A stretch of 64,000 nt of DNA, from contig JACGCM010002456.1 in NCBI GenBank assembly GCA_014058105.1, positions 62,001 through 126,000 of the forward strand, written 5' to 3'. Position 1 is the stretch's first letter, and each line of letters starts with the position of its first letter. Shown here piece after piece: positions 13,133 to 23,591 of this stretch. A model generated the notes under the pieces. It was not told the DNA's origin and made no database searches. It was given only the letters and a program-made list of their open reading frames with translations. This DNA is from Kingdonia uniflora. Taxonomy: Eukaryota; Streptophyta; Magnoliopsida; Ranunculales; Circaeasteraceae. The position numbers and the translations under genes were made by a program.

Positions 13133-13157
13133 CCCTTACCCTAATCAAGGAACAAAC

Positions 13158-14169
13158 ATGGAGGATCTCCCAGAGGAGTTAGTGATGAACATCCTTTCTA
13201 GGGTTCCTGTCAAATCTCTTGGTCGCTGTAGGTGCGTATCTAAACCCTGGCTAGGTTTAATCAGGACTCCGTCTTTTGTTAAAATGCATATTCATAGCGT
13301 AAACAAAAGTAACCCTAGGCTTATCATATATGATGAATATTATACAAACTATTTCTTAGACACTGAGTTATGTGATGAGATTGTAGAGCTCGATATCCCC
13401 GGGATTGTAGGATTCCCAGTTAATTTGAAACTTTGGGGTTCTTGCAATGGAGTTATATGTATATCAAGGAACGAGTATTGGGGTGGATATGGCAATGTTT
13501 TTTTGTGGAATCCAACTACAAAAGAATGTGTGGAGCTTACATATGGAGAGAAAGTGGATATTGAGAATTTTTTGTATAGGGTTAACTATGGTTTCGGCTA
13601 TAATCCTAGGGCAGAGGAATACAAGGTTGTTAGATTTGTGCATTATGTAAGTGGAGGGCCTAATTGGAAGGTGTACACATTAGGGACAAGTACATGGAGA
13701 GAGATGGTCCCAAGAAAACTCCTGTACGGCTATATTCTAGATCTGGATACACCTGTAGATTTCAATGGAGCTCTTCATTGGATGGAGGAGAATAAATTTA
13801 TCATTTCATTTAATTTGGAAAATGAGGAAGTCAGGGAGATCTACGCCCGCCGACGATGACTTTGTTAAGAATTATGATGTTATATTACAAGTGTTTGAAG
13901 GGTGTCTTTCAACAATGTTGTATGATATTACTTCTAATCACGTTGAGATATGGGTGATGAAAGAATATGGTATGTGGGAGTCTTGGACTAAACTATTCTC
14001 TATTGATAATCATCTTGACAGTTATATGAGGATGAGACCATTAGTTATTCAAAGCAGTGGTGGGATCCTAATATTAGCTAATGAAAGGGTCGTGCTTTCT
14101 TATCATCCACTAAGCAAAAGTCTTGAAATTTTAAATGTTCGAGGACTTGCTTTTTATCAATCTACCTAG
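13158..14169 (+). pseudogene. F-box protein with type-1 F-box-associated (FBA) domain, frameshifted
   Basis: F-box proteins give substrate specificity to SCF ubiquitin ligases. The ATG at 13158 opens an F-box (LPEELVMNILSRVPVKSLGR, then CRCVSKPWLGLI; residues 4-36). An FBA type-1 region follows, with WGSCNGVICIS near residue 93, VFLWNPTTKE near 115, GFGYNPRAEEYKVVRF near 147 and the following TLGTSTWREM. This frame stops at 13857-13859 after 233 codons. The same domain continues in the +1 frame to 14169 (for example VEIWVMKEYGMWESWTKLF), typical of the FBA C-terminus. One extra base near 13845 would explain the shift. The whole would be about 335 residues, a normal length. It is either a recent pseudogene or an assembly error, since both halves are otherwise open. 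Confidence 0.85.
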
Positions 14170-14943
14170 GGTAATAAATATAGTATCCTTGGACAGTGTA
14201 CCTATGTGGAGGCTCTTACTTCAATTGCTTCACTTATGACGAGAAATTAAAATAAAGGGTGCTAATGGAAGCAAGCTAGAGAAGAAGACAAAGAAGCAGG
14301 CAACAAGAATAGAATTCTGAAACTATGGAAGCCTATATACCTTTTGTGTGTGGTTCTTTTGATTATGCTATTCTATGTGGGTGGTCTTTCCTGTATGCTG
14401 AAGTAACAAGGTTAATTGGATATGCTTTCCTTTGTGTCTCAAGCAAGTTTACTTCTAATGTCGTGTTATACTGCTTTCATTTGGTTTTTTGTTACCCTCT
14501 ATTTTACATGATGGATTATGCTTTCATTTCGTTCTTCTATGGACATCTCTGATGTTCTCTATCATATGTGAGTCAACGCTTATATCCTAGAATATGATAT
14601 TCCAAAACACTGGAGATGGAATTGGAACTATGCTATTAAAGATGATGTTTGCCTTGCTTATAACTATACTGTAAAGGTCAAAATTTTCAGAAACATGTAC
14701 AATGAACTCAGAGACCAGAGCAGAGCTAAGATGCAGTTATGCAATAAAGATAAAAAGTGTGAACTCCCATTCTAATAAAGGAGTCTGAGAAGTGGGAATT
14801 AGAATGCTATGTATGTCTTACCTTCTGTAGAATGGTAATGTCATCTTCAATTATATAAGTGGTTCATATCAATATTCTCTATTATCAGAAGATGGTGTTT
14901 ATTTCCTCTCTTTTTTGAGAAAGAAGTTAGGTTAGGCAAACGC
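14170..14943. other. 3' flank of the F-box gene, no gene seen
   Basis: A short open frame at 14325-14552 has no recognisable motif and is hydrophobic by composition. It is probably chance. Confidence 0.5.
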
Positions 14944-15290
14944 CTACCTGTATTTAGTCAAGAACAATCTAGGATAGAATGCACTCTTAGCCTCAGCTAT
15001 AAATATATTTATAAATGGAGCTGGAAAACTACAGGGAAAGATTAAGAACTCTTCAGATATATCCATAGAGGAGGTAATGTAATCTGCAGCTTTATTTCCT
15101 TCTCTTTGTTTATAGATAATAGAAAAAATATCCATCCCATTTACAACTCTATCTGCATGTATTTCTTCAAAACGACTTGTACTGCAGGTGTAGAGTCAGG
15201 CATCACACAGGCTTTTGAAACCAATATTCTCAGCAATGCAGAGTCCTTTCCATACAGCTTTTAGTTCCAAAACCCCTATGCCAACATCTT
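14944..15290 (-). pseudogene. LINE-type RNase H relic
   Basis: Minus-strand translation holds KQREGNKAADYI, the usual end of the RNase H domain of plant LINE ORF2 proteins (REANxxADYLA). Upstream on the same strand is ELKAVWKGLCIAENIGFKSL, the matching middle of the domain. Stops and a frame change separate the pieces. The rest of the element is not visible here. Confidence 0.65.
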
Positions 15291-16239
15291 GTGGACATAG
15301 TCTTATATGCAGCCATTAATCACATTTAGAATTATTTGTTGTTCCCATTGTTGATTCCATTTCACCCTTTTCACTACTTTAGGCTGCTTAATTGCAGGGT
15401 TTAGACCTCAGTTTCTGATGTAGTCATGATTCTTTTGACCATACCGGATTTAAAGTTTGATTTACAGCATTATATAAAACTTTATTTCCTCTTTAGTATT
15501 GTTGAAGGACTAATGCATTGTTGTTGTTGTCCAAGTGACGCTCAGGGTAGAGGATAGACGAGCTAGCTTTAACTCCAACCAAGTTTCTATATTGTCATTG
15601 TGTTTCTTTGGTCAGGATTCGTAAGAAGCATAATTGTAAATGCCTGCACCCGTGTCAACAACAGGAGAGGGAGCATTAACAGAAAGGAACTTCATGGTCA
15701 TTCTTTTTCTCAATTGTGGAAGTGATTTACCTACTCTTATATCTTATAATAAGAGTTTAACAATGACAGGTCTTGTGATAATCTGCAGGTACTCGTCATT
15801 TTCATCCTTCATAATACTTCTATACAGTGATTAACTTAAGTCTTAAGGTATAGTACTCTTTATCATCATAATTTTGTATTTGATATAGGCTCTGGTCTCA
15901 TGTGCTAACTTGCACATAACTATCATTACAGCTTCGGGCTGACATCGAGTCATCTACCGTTGCAAGAGATGTGGTCAGTTTGTTCTAGTTTACCTTGTTT
16001 CAGAAATGGCTCTATGCGGGCAAACACACAAGAGGAGCTTATATCGACTTAACCATCTAGATGCCTACGGCTACAAATTAGTTCTGAGAAAACCTTTAAG
16101 AACAAACTTGTATTTTTGCATTTCACTTATCGGTCCGGTTCAGTTGTAAAGAATTGGTGAATGACAATAACGGTACTAGTCTGACAAATTTGAACTAACT
16201 ATCAGAGTCCGGATTTGCCAACCCTCTCTAACGAGGTTG
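15291..16239. other. Intergenic, no gene identified
   Basis: Mixed unique-looking sequence. A short stretch at about 15931-15975 reads LRADIESSTVARDV after a possible splice acceptor and might belong with the orphan exon at 16867. I cannot name it. Confidence 0.4.
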
Positions 16240-16700
16240 GCACAACCCTCTCTCTCTCATTGGCTATTGATTTGACGGAAATTAGTAAAGGTTTTCCTTC
16301 TTTAAAACTCTGTATTCACAATATTTCCCTGAGAGAAAATCTCTCTCCTATATGTAGTACCCTTGTAATCTGACCTAATCTTGGTGACTCAGCCATTCCT
16401 ATGATTCTATAAATAGGAGAGATAGGGAACCAAGGAGGGGCTAGAAAAATCCTCTGCAGCCCCTTATGCAGTTTGCCTTCGACTACCCTGTAAAACCCAG
16501 ATTCGAACCTTTGATTACTCATCAGTAATAAAAACATTCTTAAAAATCCTCATCAGAGGTCGTAGAGCATCACATTCGGGCCTCTACGCAAGTAATTTAT
16601 CTATAGATTGCTCATACTTTAAATTATTTACTTGTATTCCTTTGATTGAAGATAAACCCCGTGTTGTAAGAGCCGGCTTCCCCTTCGAAAGAAGTTAGGC
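16240..16700 (+). repeat. Possible LTR remnant with TATA box
   Basis: A TATAAATAG box (16408-16416) is followed by a CTCATCAGTAATAAAAAC tract and by TCTACGCAAGTAATTTATC near 16583. This looks like the promoter and R region of a plant gypsy LTR. I could not fix termini or a target duplication. It could also be a host promoter. Confidence 0.35.
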
Positions 16701-16866
16701 CCCTACAAATAGTTATTCCCTTTTAGATAGAGTTTGCATGTACAATTGATTTCCTTTATTAGCAAAAAAGTATTAGAATAACGAGCCTTTTTGATGTTAC
16801 CTTTAGTTGTGCAATTGCACTTAGTTTTGACTTCTGAAACATATGATTTTGATCTAAATTTTATAG

Positions 16867-17034
16867 AGTTGGGTATGGAGAGAGTGAACCTAATCCAAAA
16901 TGCACCTTCAAAGAGTACTGCATTGGATGTTGAAGAGCTTGCTGATCAAATAGAATTAGGATCAAAATTCTATGTGATGGGATATTCCATAGAGGGCAGG
17001 CAGTTTGGGGAATCCTCAAGTACATCCCTCGTAG
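16867..17034 (+). pseudogene. Orphan exon-like segment of an unrecognised gene
   Basis: An open frame bounded by a consensus acceptor (TTTTATAG) and donor (GTATGC). It encodes about 55 residues with the character of conserved protein: LGMERVNLIQNAPSKS, then TALDVEELADQIELGSKFYV. I do not recognise the family. No flanking exons are clear, although 15931-15975 may be one. It could be a relic or a captured exon. A real multi-exon gene with very short exons is less likely. Confidence 0.4.
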
Positions 17035-18602
17035 GTATGCAATATACTGTGACTATGTTTTTTACCTCCTAGATTCATTTCAAAATATGTTGGTAGAGAT
17101 ATTTACACATGGTCACTGCTCACAACTCTTTCTGGCCATATATAGATGAACCAAGGTCTATTTTTTGGGGATGATAATTTTATCATCATAGGTTAAAGTT
17201 TGCAACATTTTTGTTTGTTTGTTTCTTCTTGAGAATTTTAAGCCTCTCAGAGCTTGATAAGGAGATGGATGATATAGTATTTAAGAAAATATATGTACTT
17301 AATAGTTAATGGAATTAAAAGTTCAAATTAATGTTTAGTGATAGTGGCGGTGATCTCTGTTATCCAAAGATTATGGTCATCAGTTTTATATGTTGCCCTT
17401 GGCCTGCAATGGTCATTAACACATAGAAACATTCAAACATTACTTGTAGATCAACTGGTAGAAGAAGATTTGCAACTCAAGAACTGATTTTGGTGTTGCT
17501 CCTATCACAACAACAAAAAATACAAAAAAGGATTTAGTGAATCAACAAGACAACAAAGCATAATAACTTATTATAGGACTATAGAGCTTATCTGTTTATA
17601 CATAGAGTACTTTAGTTAATATTTTACCTTACTGCTTTTGATGCTTCCTAGTCCAAATTGGGGTTCTTGATGCTTCTTAATGCTCTTTATGTGTATGGAG
17701 TGTATGGATGGAGTAGTGAACTCAATTGGTTGATTAATGAGGATACTCTTGACCCTTCCCTTAATGAGATCCTCAAAGCCATTTTTGATACTTCTATATA
17801 CTATATATGGGAGGAGAGAACATATAGTGGATGCAGAAAACAACTAATACTGTTATTCTTGTTACTGCTTGTACTAAGAGTCACTGTTTTTTTTCTTCAA
17901 GGTTGGGAGAATACTATACAGTGGTACACTAATGTTTTGCCCATCTGTTTATGCTTTGTCCATTTGTTTATCTGTTTAGCTGTACCATCTGCCTAGAATG
18001 TTGTTCAGTATATTTGTACAGTGGTACCAAATCTGTTGACCCTTCTATTCTATTTATCTGCTACAGTGGTACCAAATCTATGCAGTCAAGATGATAAAGC
18101 TAGAGGCACACAAACCAGAGGTGCAAAGCTGTAACAATAACTCATAATATTTCCAGGTGGGACATTCTTATTGTGATGCTTCTGATCCTAATTGTTTTTT
18201 AGGTTTCTAGTTTCTTAGATTCCTACTTTTGTACTTTATAGGGGGTTGTATTTGTTTAACTGATTTGTCTATTTGTTCTTATTGTGTAGTTATGTCGATT
18301 CCATCAAAGAAAAAAAACGTTTTCCAACAAAATCTAAAGTTTAGATTTCACTTTATCCTGAAATGTCAAGTACACTATTTTTTAAGGGTTTGAAGTTGTT
18401 GGGAGGAAAAGATGAGCGCAACTACAGGATGATCTTTCTGGGGCTTGAACCAGAGCGTCGTCTTGGTTTCCTTAAAGCCTCTTAAGTTGATTAGAGCTTA
18501 TTTGTTTGTGTATTTGTAATAATTCTTAGGACTCTGATATTTGCTTCTTTGTATTAACTTCAAACCAATGTTAATCTTTATTTAATTTTAGGAATCAATG
18601 TA
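17035..18602. other. Spacer with possible LINE relic
   Basis: At about 17730-17830 the plus strand reads LNEILKAIFDTSIYYIWEER, resembling the C-terminal IYxIWRERN segment of LINE ORF2. The surroundings have no other supporting motif. At 18363-18482 a 40-codon open frame (including DERNYRMIFLGLEPERRLGF) is unassigned. Confidence 0.35.
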
Positions 18603-18775
18603 TTTGTGTTAGCTATATATACAGGTTATTTTTCTATGTATTTTTTGTTTGTTATATATACAGGTTATTTTTCTATGTATTTGTGTTTACTATATATACA
18701 GGCTATTTTTTATGTATTTTGTGTTTTCTATATATACAAGTTATTTTCTACGTATTTGTGTTTGGTATGTATATG
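18603..18775. repeat. Minisatellite, ~45-bp unit, four copies
   Basis: The unit contains CTATATATACAGGTTATTTT and TATGTATTTGTGTTT, repeated four times with small changes. It creates a spurious open frame. Confidence 0.85.
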
Positions 18776-18792
18776 TGGTGTTGGCGTTGATG

Positions 18793-18860
18793 ACAGAGGG
18801 GTGGTGGTGGTGGTGGTGATGGTTGTGGTGGTGGTGGTATTGGTGATGAATAGGTGGGGG
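18793..18860. repeat. GGT/GTT-rich microsatellite
   Basis: Low-complexity run of GTGGTG units with interruptions. The short protein it encodes is an artefact. Confidence 0.85.
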
Positions 18861-19464
18861 TGTTCGTTTATAAACTGAGATGGGTATTTTAGTATTTGCC
18901 TATTTTAGTCAGATCTAACTAACCAAAAAAACAAATACTACAAGGCATCCACTTAGATAGTAAACACCTCTAAGGGGACTCAGACCCACTCAGACTCAGA
19001 TCCACTCAGATTTACTTAGACCAAAATAAACAAACGACCCCTTAGTTGAGGAGTCAGCTTCAAAGATAAAGCAAGATGGTCATGGTCATGTATTTATAAA
19101 CTTGGGTTGGGGATTTAAAGATGGGTTTGCGTCTGGTTTGGGTGACCTGTAGCTGGGCCTGAATTTGGTATAAAAAAGCCACGTGTGGATCACATGTTGC
19201 CCTTTCTTTTCTCTCTAATGTGAAGTCTCTCTTCTTCATTGCGAGAACTGTAACTCAGTTTTCTAGGTATGTTGAACCGACTATTTTTTCGATCGAAACA
19301 TCGATCTTAAGCTCTCCTTGGACTCTAGGAAAGCTTCTCACAAGTCATCTATCAGGAACCTTTCCAAAATTAGCATCAAAATCATCCTTACAGACGACTA
19401 TGAAACCACCATTAACAGCTATTCTACTGACAAAATCACTGATTGGGAATACCCACTAGACCCC
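18861..19464. other. Spacer, no gene seen
   Basis: No coding signal recognised. Short repeats of CAGACTCAGATCCACT type lie at 18986-19020. Confidence 0.5.
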
Positions 19465-20136
19465 TTAATAAGCTCTGATACCTCCTTTGTCGCGAATCCT
19501 CCCAATATCATAAATTACGGCAGTATTTTTTCTTACGGATTCGGACAAAAAATGGATGTCGTTCGGCGCTGTCTTCGGGTGCGAATTTACTGTCGATGAG
19601 GGTAAGTCATTGACCAGACCTTCCAAGATGGTCAGAGTCTCTTTACTCGCTGTATCAAACATCGGGGTTTTGGATCTCGCACCGCAATCGAAGAGAAGAC
19701 GTACAAACAAAGTTTCTATTTCTCCAATATTTGTGGTGTTGCTTAAAACTTTAGGATAGTTACCATAAATTGGAGGTAAAATTACCATTGATTGAGTGGG
19801 GATAAAAGCTATTGTACGCCTCAACAAGCCTACCGATATTTTCTGTCAATTTCGCTATATCTTGAGTGAGTATAGATTTTTTCATCGCGTGTCTTCTACG
19901 AGGCATCTTGCTCTTGAAACTTGTTATATCGGGGAAGTGAACGCAGCTCTGATACCAATTAATATGAATCTGCGAACACAAGCTTAATTCGTATGTGATT
20001 AACACTGAGTTTGAACTAGATCTCAAATAAAATTTAATAGGAGGAAAAATCAACTTTTTTCATAAATAAATTAACTTTACTAACTTTTGAATAATAAATA
20101 ACCTAGACCTTCCCTTTTATAGAACACAAGGGAATT
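19465..20136 (-). mobile_element. Gypsy-type LTR retrotransposon remnant: partial LTR, primer site, gag start
   Basis: A primer site reads TGGTATCAGAGC on the minus strand (19946-19957). To its right is LTR sequence (from about 19965) with TTCTATAAAAGGGAAGG, a TATA box in LTR orientation. The LTR is cut at 20137 by the inserted LTR described next. To the left, a minus-strand ORF starts at 19906 (MPRRRHAMKKSILTQDIAKL). It shifts frame near 19800 and runs to 19465. This resembles the coiled N-terminus of a gag protein, but no zinc knuckle or pol remains. Confidence 0.6.
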
Positions 20137-20686
20137 TGTAATGGCCTAATTTCGTAATAGCTCGAAATAACTTGAAATTAACTCTTACACCAAATGTTTA
20201 TGTGATAAGAATTAATGACTTAATATAGAAATGACACAGGTAATTAGCGTGACAACCTTTGAATAGGTAAAAACCACGACCTCGGCTTCAGGATTTAATA
20301 ACTGTAACTTTTATTGCTTGAGGCTAATGTTTTGATTACAAGTTTTGTGATCTCTTGAGCTAGAAAAATTTGATCTTCAAGTGTAAAATTCTTGGGTCCT
20401 TTCTCCTCTAGAACTTATCCTTTTTATAGACCTTACTCTCAGTTCGTTATTGTGCATAAGCACATTCTCCTAAAAATGCTTAAGTGGCAATTGGGTTTGT
20501 AACTGCTAGTTCGTGGGAGACAGATGTCTTTGACTTGTTTATATTTTATCTGTAGTGCTCGATCCATGTTCTTTATCAGTTCATGGTCTAGGTATCATTG
20601 CTGATTATGTATGTCACATGTATAATGTGTGAGTCTGGTATTGTGGTAGTTCGAGTTTGGCATAGATCGAGGGACAGATCCCTATA
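20137..20686 (-). repeat. LTR family 1, copy 1 (3' LTR of element A)
   Basis: Matches copies at 29795-30407 and, inverted, 31933-32549 along most of its length. Shared blocks include TAGCGTG(A/G)(C/A)AACCT, GAATAGGTAAAAA and GATCGAGGG(A/G)CAG. It starts TGTAATGGCC. The far end reads CCTATA where the other copies have CCTACA, so its terminal dinucleotide has mutated. Confidence 0.8.
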
Positions 20687-21111
20687 ATCACCCCCTGTGT
20701 GAAGGCACATGTAGCTTTAGTTGAGAAACGTCTGTTGAATGCTTTGTTGGAGTGTATGTATGTATTTATACATACTACTTTAGTCCCACCATTAAGCTAA
20801 TTATGTGTGCATTTACACATACACTCCAACATGTTTATGTGTTGGAATTGGGAAGGGTTTCGTGTGGAAGGGGAACGGTTGGGAATTGTAATGCTTGTAT
20901 TGGAGATTGGATTTGGTATTGATTACTTGTGAGAGGATTGATGTATTTGGCTGTTTGGTTTCCCAGGAAGTATTGTTTGGAATGATGACTATCATCGAAC
21001 ACCTTATTTGCATTGAATGTTGTTCTTCTATAAATATTGTTGATACGGTATAATTGGTTATCCTTGTGAAAGTACTTTGTCTGTCGAAACATTCTTTGAG
21101 GCTTTCCTATA
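20687..21111. other. Internal region of element A next to the 3' LTR
   Basis: Begins with the polypurine tract (ATCACCCCC on this strand). No motif is recognisable in the overlapping minus-strand frames at 20813-21092. Confidence 0.45.
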
Positions 21112-21447
21112 GTGACAATAGTGATTACTAGCCGCCAAGAATACGAAGCTAGGGTTCTTGCTGAAGTACAGAAGCTTCAGTTGCGATATTTTGGCAACCA
21201 ATCTTTGGATTTACCCACTCCTATACCTGATCCTCCGATGTATTATAGGATGGCGGATGAGGAAGTAGCGAAGGCTGAGAATGCCTATTATCAGGTGTGG
21301 CAATTTTATCATTTGATTATGTCTGGTAAGCAGCACCGGGTATGTCTTCATCTTCTTAGAGAGGATGTCATTAATGAGGCGGATGAGGAAGCCGATGTAC
21401 ATCATATGAAGTTTTATCGCTATCCTGTGAGTGATTGGGCTCTGTAG
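21112..21447 (+). CDS. Hypothetical antisense ORF of element A
   Basis: A 111-codon open frame lying antisense to element A. The track start is not ATG; the product includes RQEYEARVLAEVQKLQLRYF and a mixed-charge helix-rich middle (MADEEVAKAENAYYQVWQFY). I do not recognise a domain. It sits between the 3' LTR and the TATA-driven ORF at 22244, so it may belong to the same set of extra ORFs. The following reading frames (21435-21663) are GGT-rich and probably not coding. It may be chance; I keep it because its composition looks protein-like and the location fits. Confidence 0.35.
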   Translation: MTIVITSRQEYEARVLAEVQKLQLRYFGNQSLDLPTPIPDPPMYYRMADEEVAKAENAYYQVWQFYHLIMSGKQHRVCLHLLREDVINEADEEADVHHMKFYRYPVSDWAL

Positions 21448-22204
21448 AAGTTGATCCATTCTTCTTTCTCCACCTTTTTGAGGTGGTGGAGGTTACGAAG
21501 GAAGAGGTGGTGGCGGTGGTTTCAGATTGGAAATATGCTTCTAGTCTTCGGATTGGAAATATGTCGCTATTACAACCATCTTTCTCTTCTTGTAGAAGTG
21601 GTTCGTGCAGGAGAAATGTGTGTGCCCAAATTTGAAGTATTGATGAAAACTGATATGTATTGAAACTTATAGATCGATCTGTAAAAAGTTTTTGTAGGAA
21701 GTTTCTAAAATATTGTGCATTCTATAAAGTATTCTATAAGGAATTTTCGAGCTAATGAAAAAAAAAATTGTGTAGAAATTTTCTATTGATTTATCAAACT
21801 AGAAATTAGTATGGTAAATTGAAACAACCATGTATCGTTTGTGTGATGGATAATGTGAGATAAATATGTTGAATGTACAAAATAGTTTGTATCGAACTGA
21901 AAAAAAATCTATTTGATCGAGTTGTATTATATTACTTTGTTGTGTAAGGTAATGTCATGAAGCGAATAATTCGATCTGTATGGATATGTATATAATGAAG
22001 GTAAAACATGTATAATAGAGTTTGAGATTAGTTCGAAAAACATAAGGTTGAATATCTCATATATGGAAAGCTCACTCTGAGAAGATAAAATTAAATAAAT
22101 TGTTAGCTTGATTTGAGGGTGTGGATTTTAGGTATAAGGGGAATTTGATATTTATCATCCTATATGCTGAATGGGGGGGATTGTATGTGATCGAAATTTT
22201 GGTG

Positions 22205-22213
22205 TATAAATAA
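22205..22213 (+). promoter_or_regulatory. TATA box of the antisense ORF in element A
   Basis: TATAAATAA preceded by GTG, 31 bases before an ATG. The same box and spacing type are found upstream of the homologous ORF in element B (31481-31489). Confidence 0.65.
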
Positions 22214-22243
22214 GGTTAGCAATAGTAGTTGTAAAAGGGAAAA

Positions 22244-22639
22244 ATGGTGAGGACTCGTTCTCAGAGAGCTCGGCACGCGTCTGTGGGGAGTTCAGTGATA
22301 AAGGTTGCTTAAGTTCATGAGAGTATATTTGGGCAGCTAGATTTTGATGCCAATTTTCCTAAATCTACAATACAGTTTGATGACTTGACTTTGAGGGAGA
22401 AAGAGGTTGGGCGTCACTTTTGGTGTGAGGTATTTTGTGAATTGATAGTTGAGCCTAAAGCTCAAAAAACTGTGGTGAAGGAAATTGTCACGGAGAAAAT
22501 AACTGAGGAAGATGAGAGGATTGTTGGGAATGTACTTATTAGGTGTGGTGCCCTAGGGAATCTTGGTTGTTTTATGTTTGATTATGTTTTAGAGAGCGAA
22601 TTTCTATTAGATCGAATAAATGTTAGAAAAATAGAATGA
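22244..22639 (+). pseudogene. Conserved antisense ORF of LTR family 1, copy A
   Basis: The ATG at 22244 opens MVRTRSQRARHASVGSSVIK, then an in-frame TAA (22310-22312). The frame continues as about 108 codons to 22639. The body has a pattern shared with the ORF at 31528-31882: HF-x2-E-x-F-x-E-(L/I)-(I/V)-V, QK-x2-V, a Glu-rich helix, then L-I-x-C-G-x2-G-x2-GCF. I recognise no known domain. The CG...GCF cysteines are shared by both copies. It lies antisense to element A, 1.5 kb from its 3' LTR, behind its own TATA box. Preservation of the pattern in two copies argues that it was once a selected protein. This copy is broken by the stop. Confidence 0.6.
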
Positions 22640-23034
22640 TAATACTTCTGTTATGAATTTTCTCCTTGTTTGTTACGAAAGTTGTTGAAAATAAATATTT
22701 GAATTTTGAAATGGTGCTGAATTGGAAATGACGTCAGAAGTTGTATACATAAGGAGTAGGAGAATAGGAATCAGATTATCAGTTTTGTTGTTGGAGATAA
22801 AGTTTGATTCCGTGTAAGTTGAATGTATCATCATGAGTGTGGGAAGGTGTGAGAATGATGTGAGTAGGAGAGAGAGAAATATATTTAAATTTAGGACTTA
22901 GGGTAATGATGGAAGCATTTTTAACAAAAAAAGTATGAATCGTTTGATAGAAATAGTAGAAGGGATGCCTCAGTTCCAAAACTAAGGGCAGCTTGGGTAA
23001 GTCCTAACAACTGCCAGCGGTTGGAGGGAGAAAG

Positions 23035-23042
23035 TATAAATA
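23035..23042 (+). promoter_or_regulatory. TATA box for the second antisense transcription unit of element A
   Basis: TATAAATA followed by CCATTTCTTCTTCTTC, a pyrimidine-rich start region. It lies 550 bases before the PF04195-like reading frame. A possible leader intron (donor near 23279, acceptor near 23534) would connect them. Confidence 0.5.
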
Positions 23043-23591
23043 CCATTTCTTCTTCTTCATTCAAACATTTACAAATTACACGGAGACGAAAAACTAAAGA
23101 GAGAGAGGAAAAATTGAGTTGCAGAGATTTTAGAGAAAGAACAAACGAGAGTAGTCATAGTTGCCAGAGGGAAAAGGGGCATGCCATTGTTGAGATTGAG
23201 AAAAAACTCTTGTTACACAGTACTGTTGTGAAAAAGGAGGGGTTTGAGATCCCTGATTCGTTTTTTAACATTGAAGGTTAATGGATTATGGTTGATTTGT
23301 TTGATTTGTGTGTTTTTTATGATCTAGAAGAATCATATGATGATGAATGTGAAGTTTACTATTTTTGTGTGTATTTGAAATTTGAAATTTTTGTTATTTT
23401 AAGGAAACTTGCGAAAAGTTGTTTGTTTCTCTGTAATTTGGAGTTTTGTATGAAAAAGTATATATGTTGTCGTATGATATATATATAAAAGAAATTATAA
23501 GAATATTGATTGGAATACCTGGACTTGTATGTAGGTAAAGGCGTGAGAAAGCTCTTTAGAAATAAGCCTCAATTTCGAGCATACTCGTGAT

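Noticed and set aside
13124..13145. Telomere-like CCCTAA repeats
   Set aside because: Only one perfect and two imperfect units in a leader; a telo-box, not a telomere or interstitial telomeric array.
19946..19957. tRNA-Met-like sequence (also at 1178, 49514, 52942, 63586)
   Set aside because: Only the 9-12 base primer complement is present beside an LTR; no tRNA cloverleaf.
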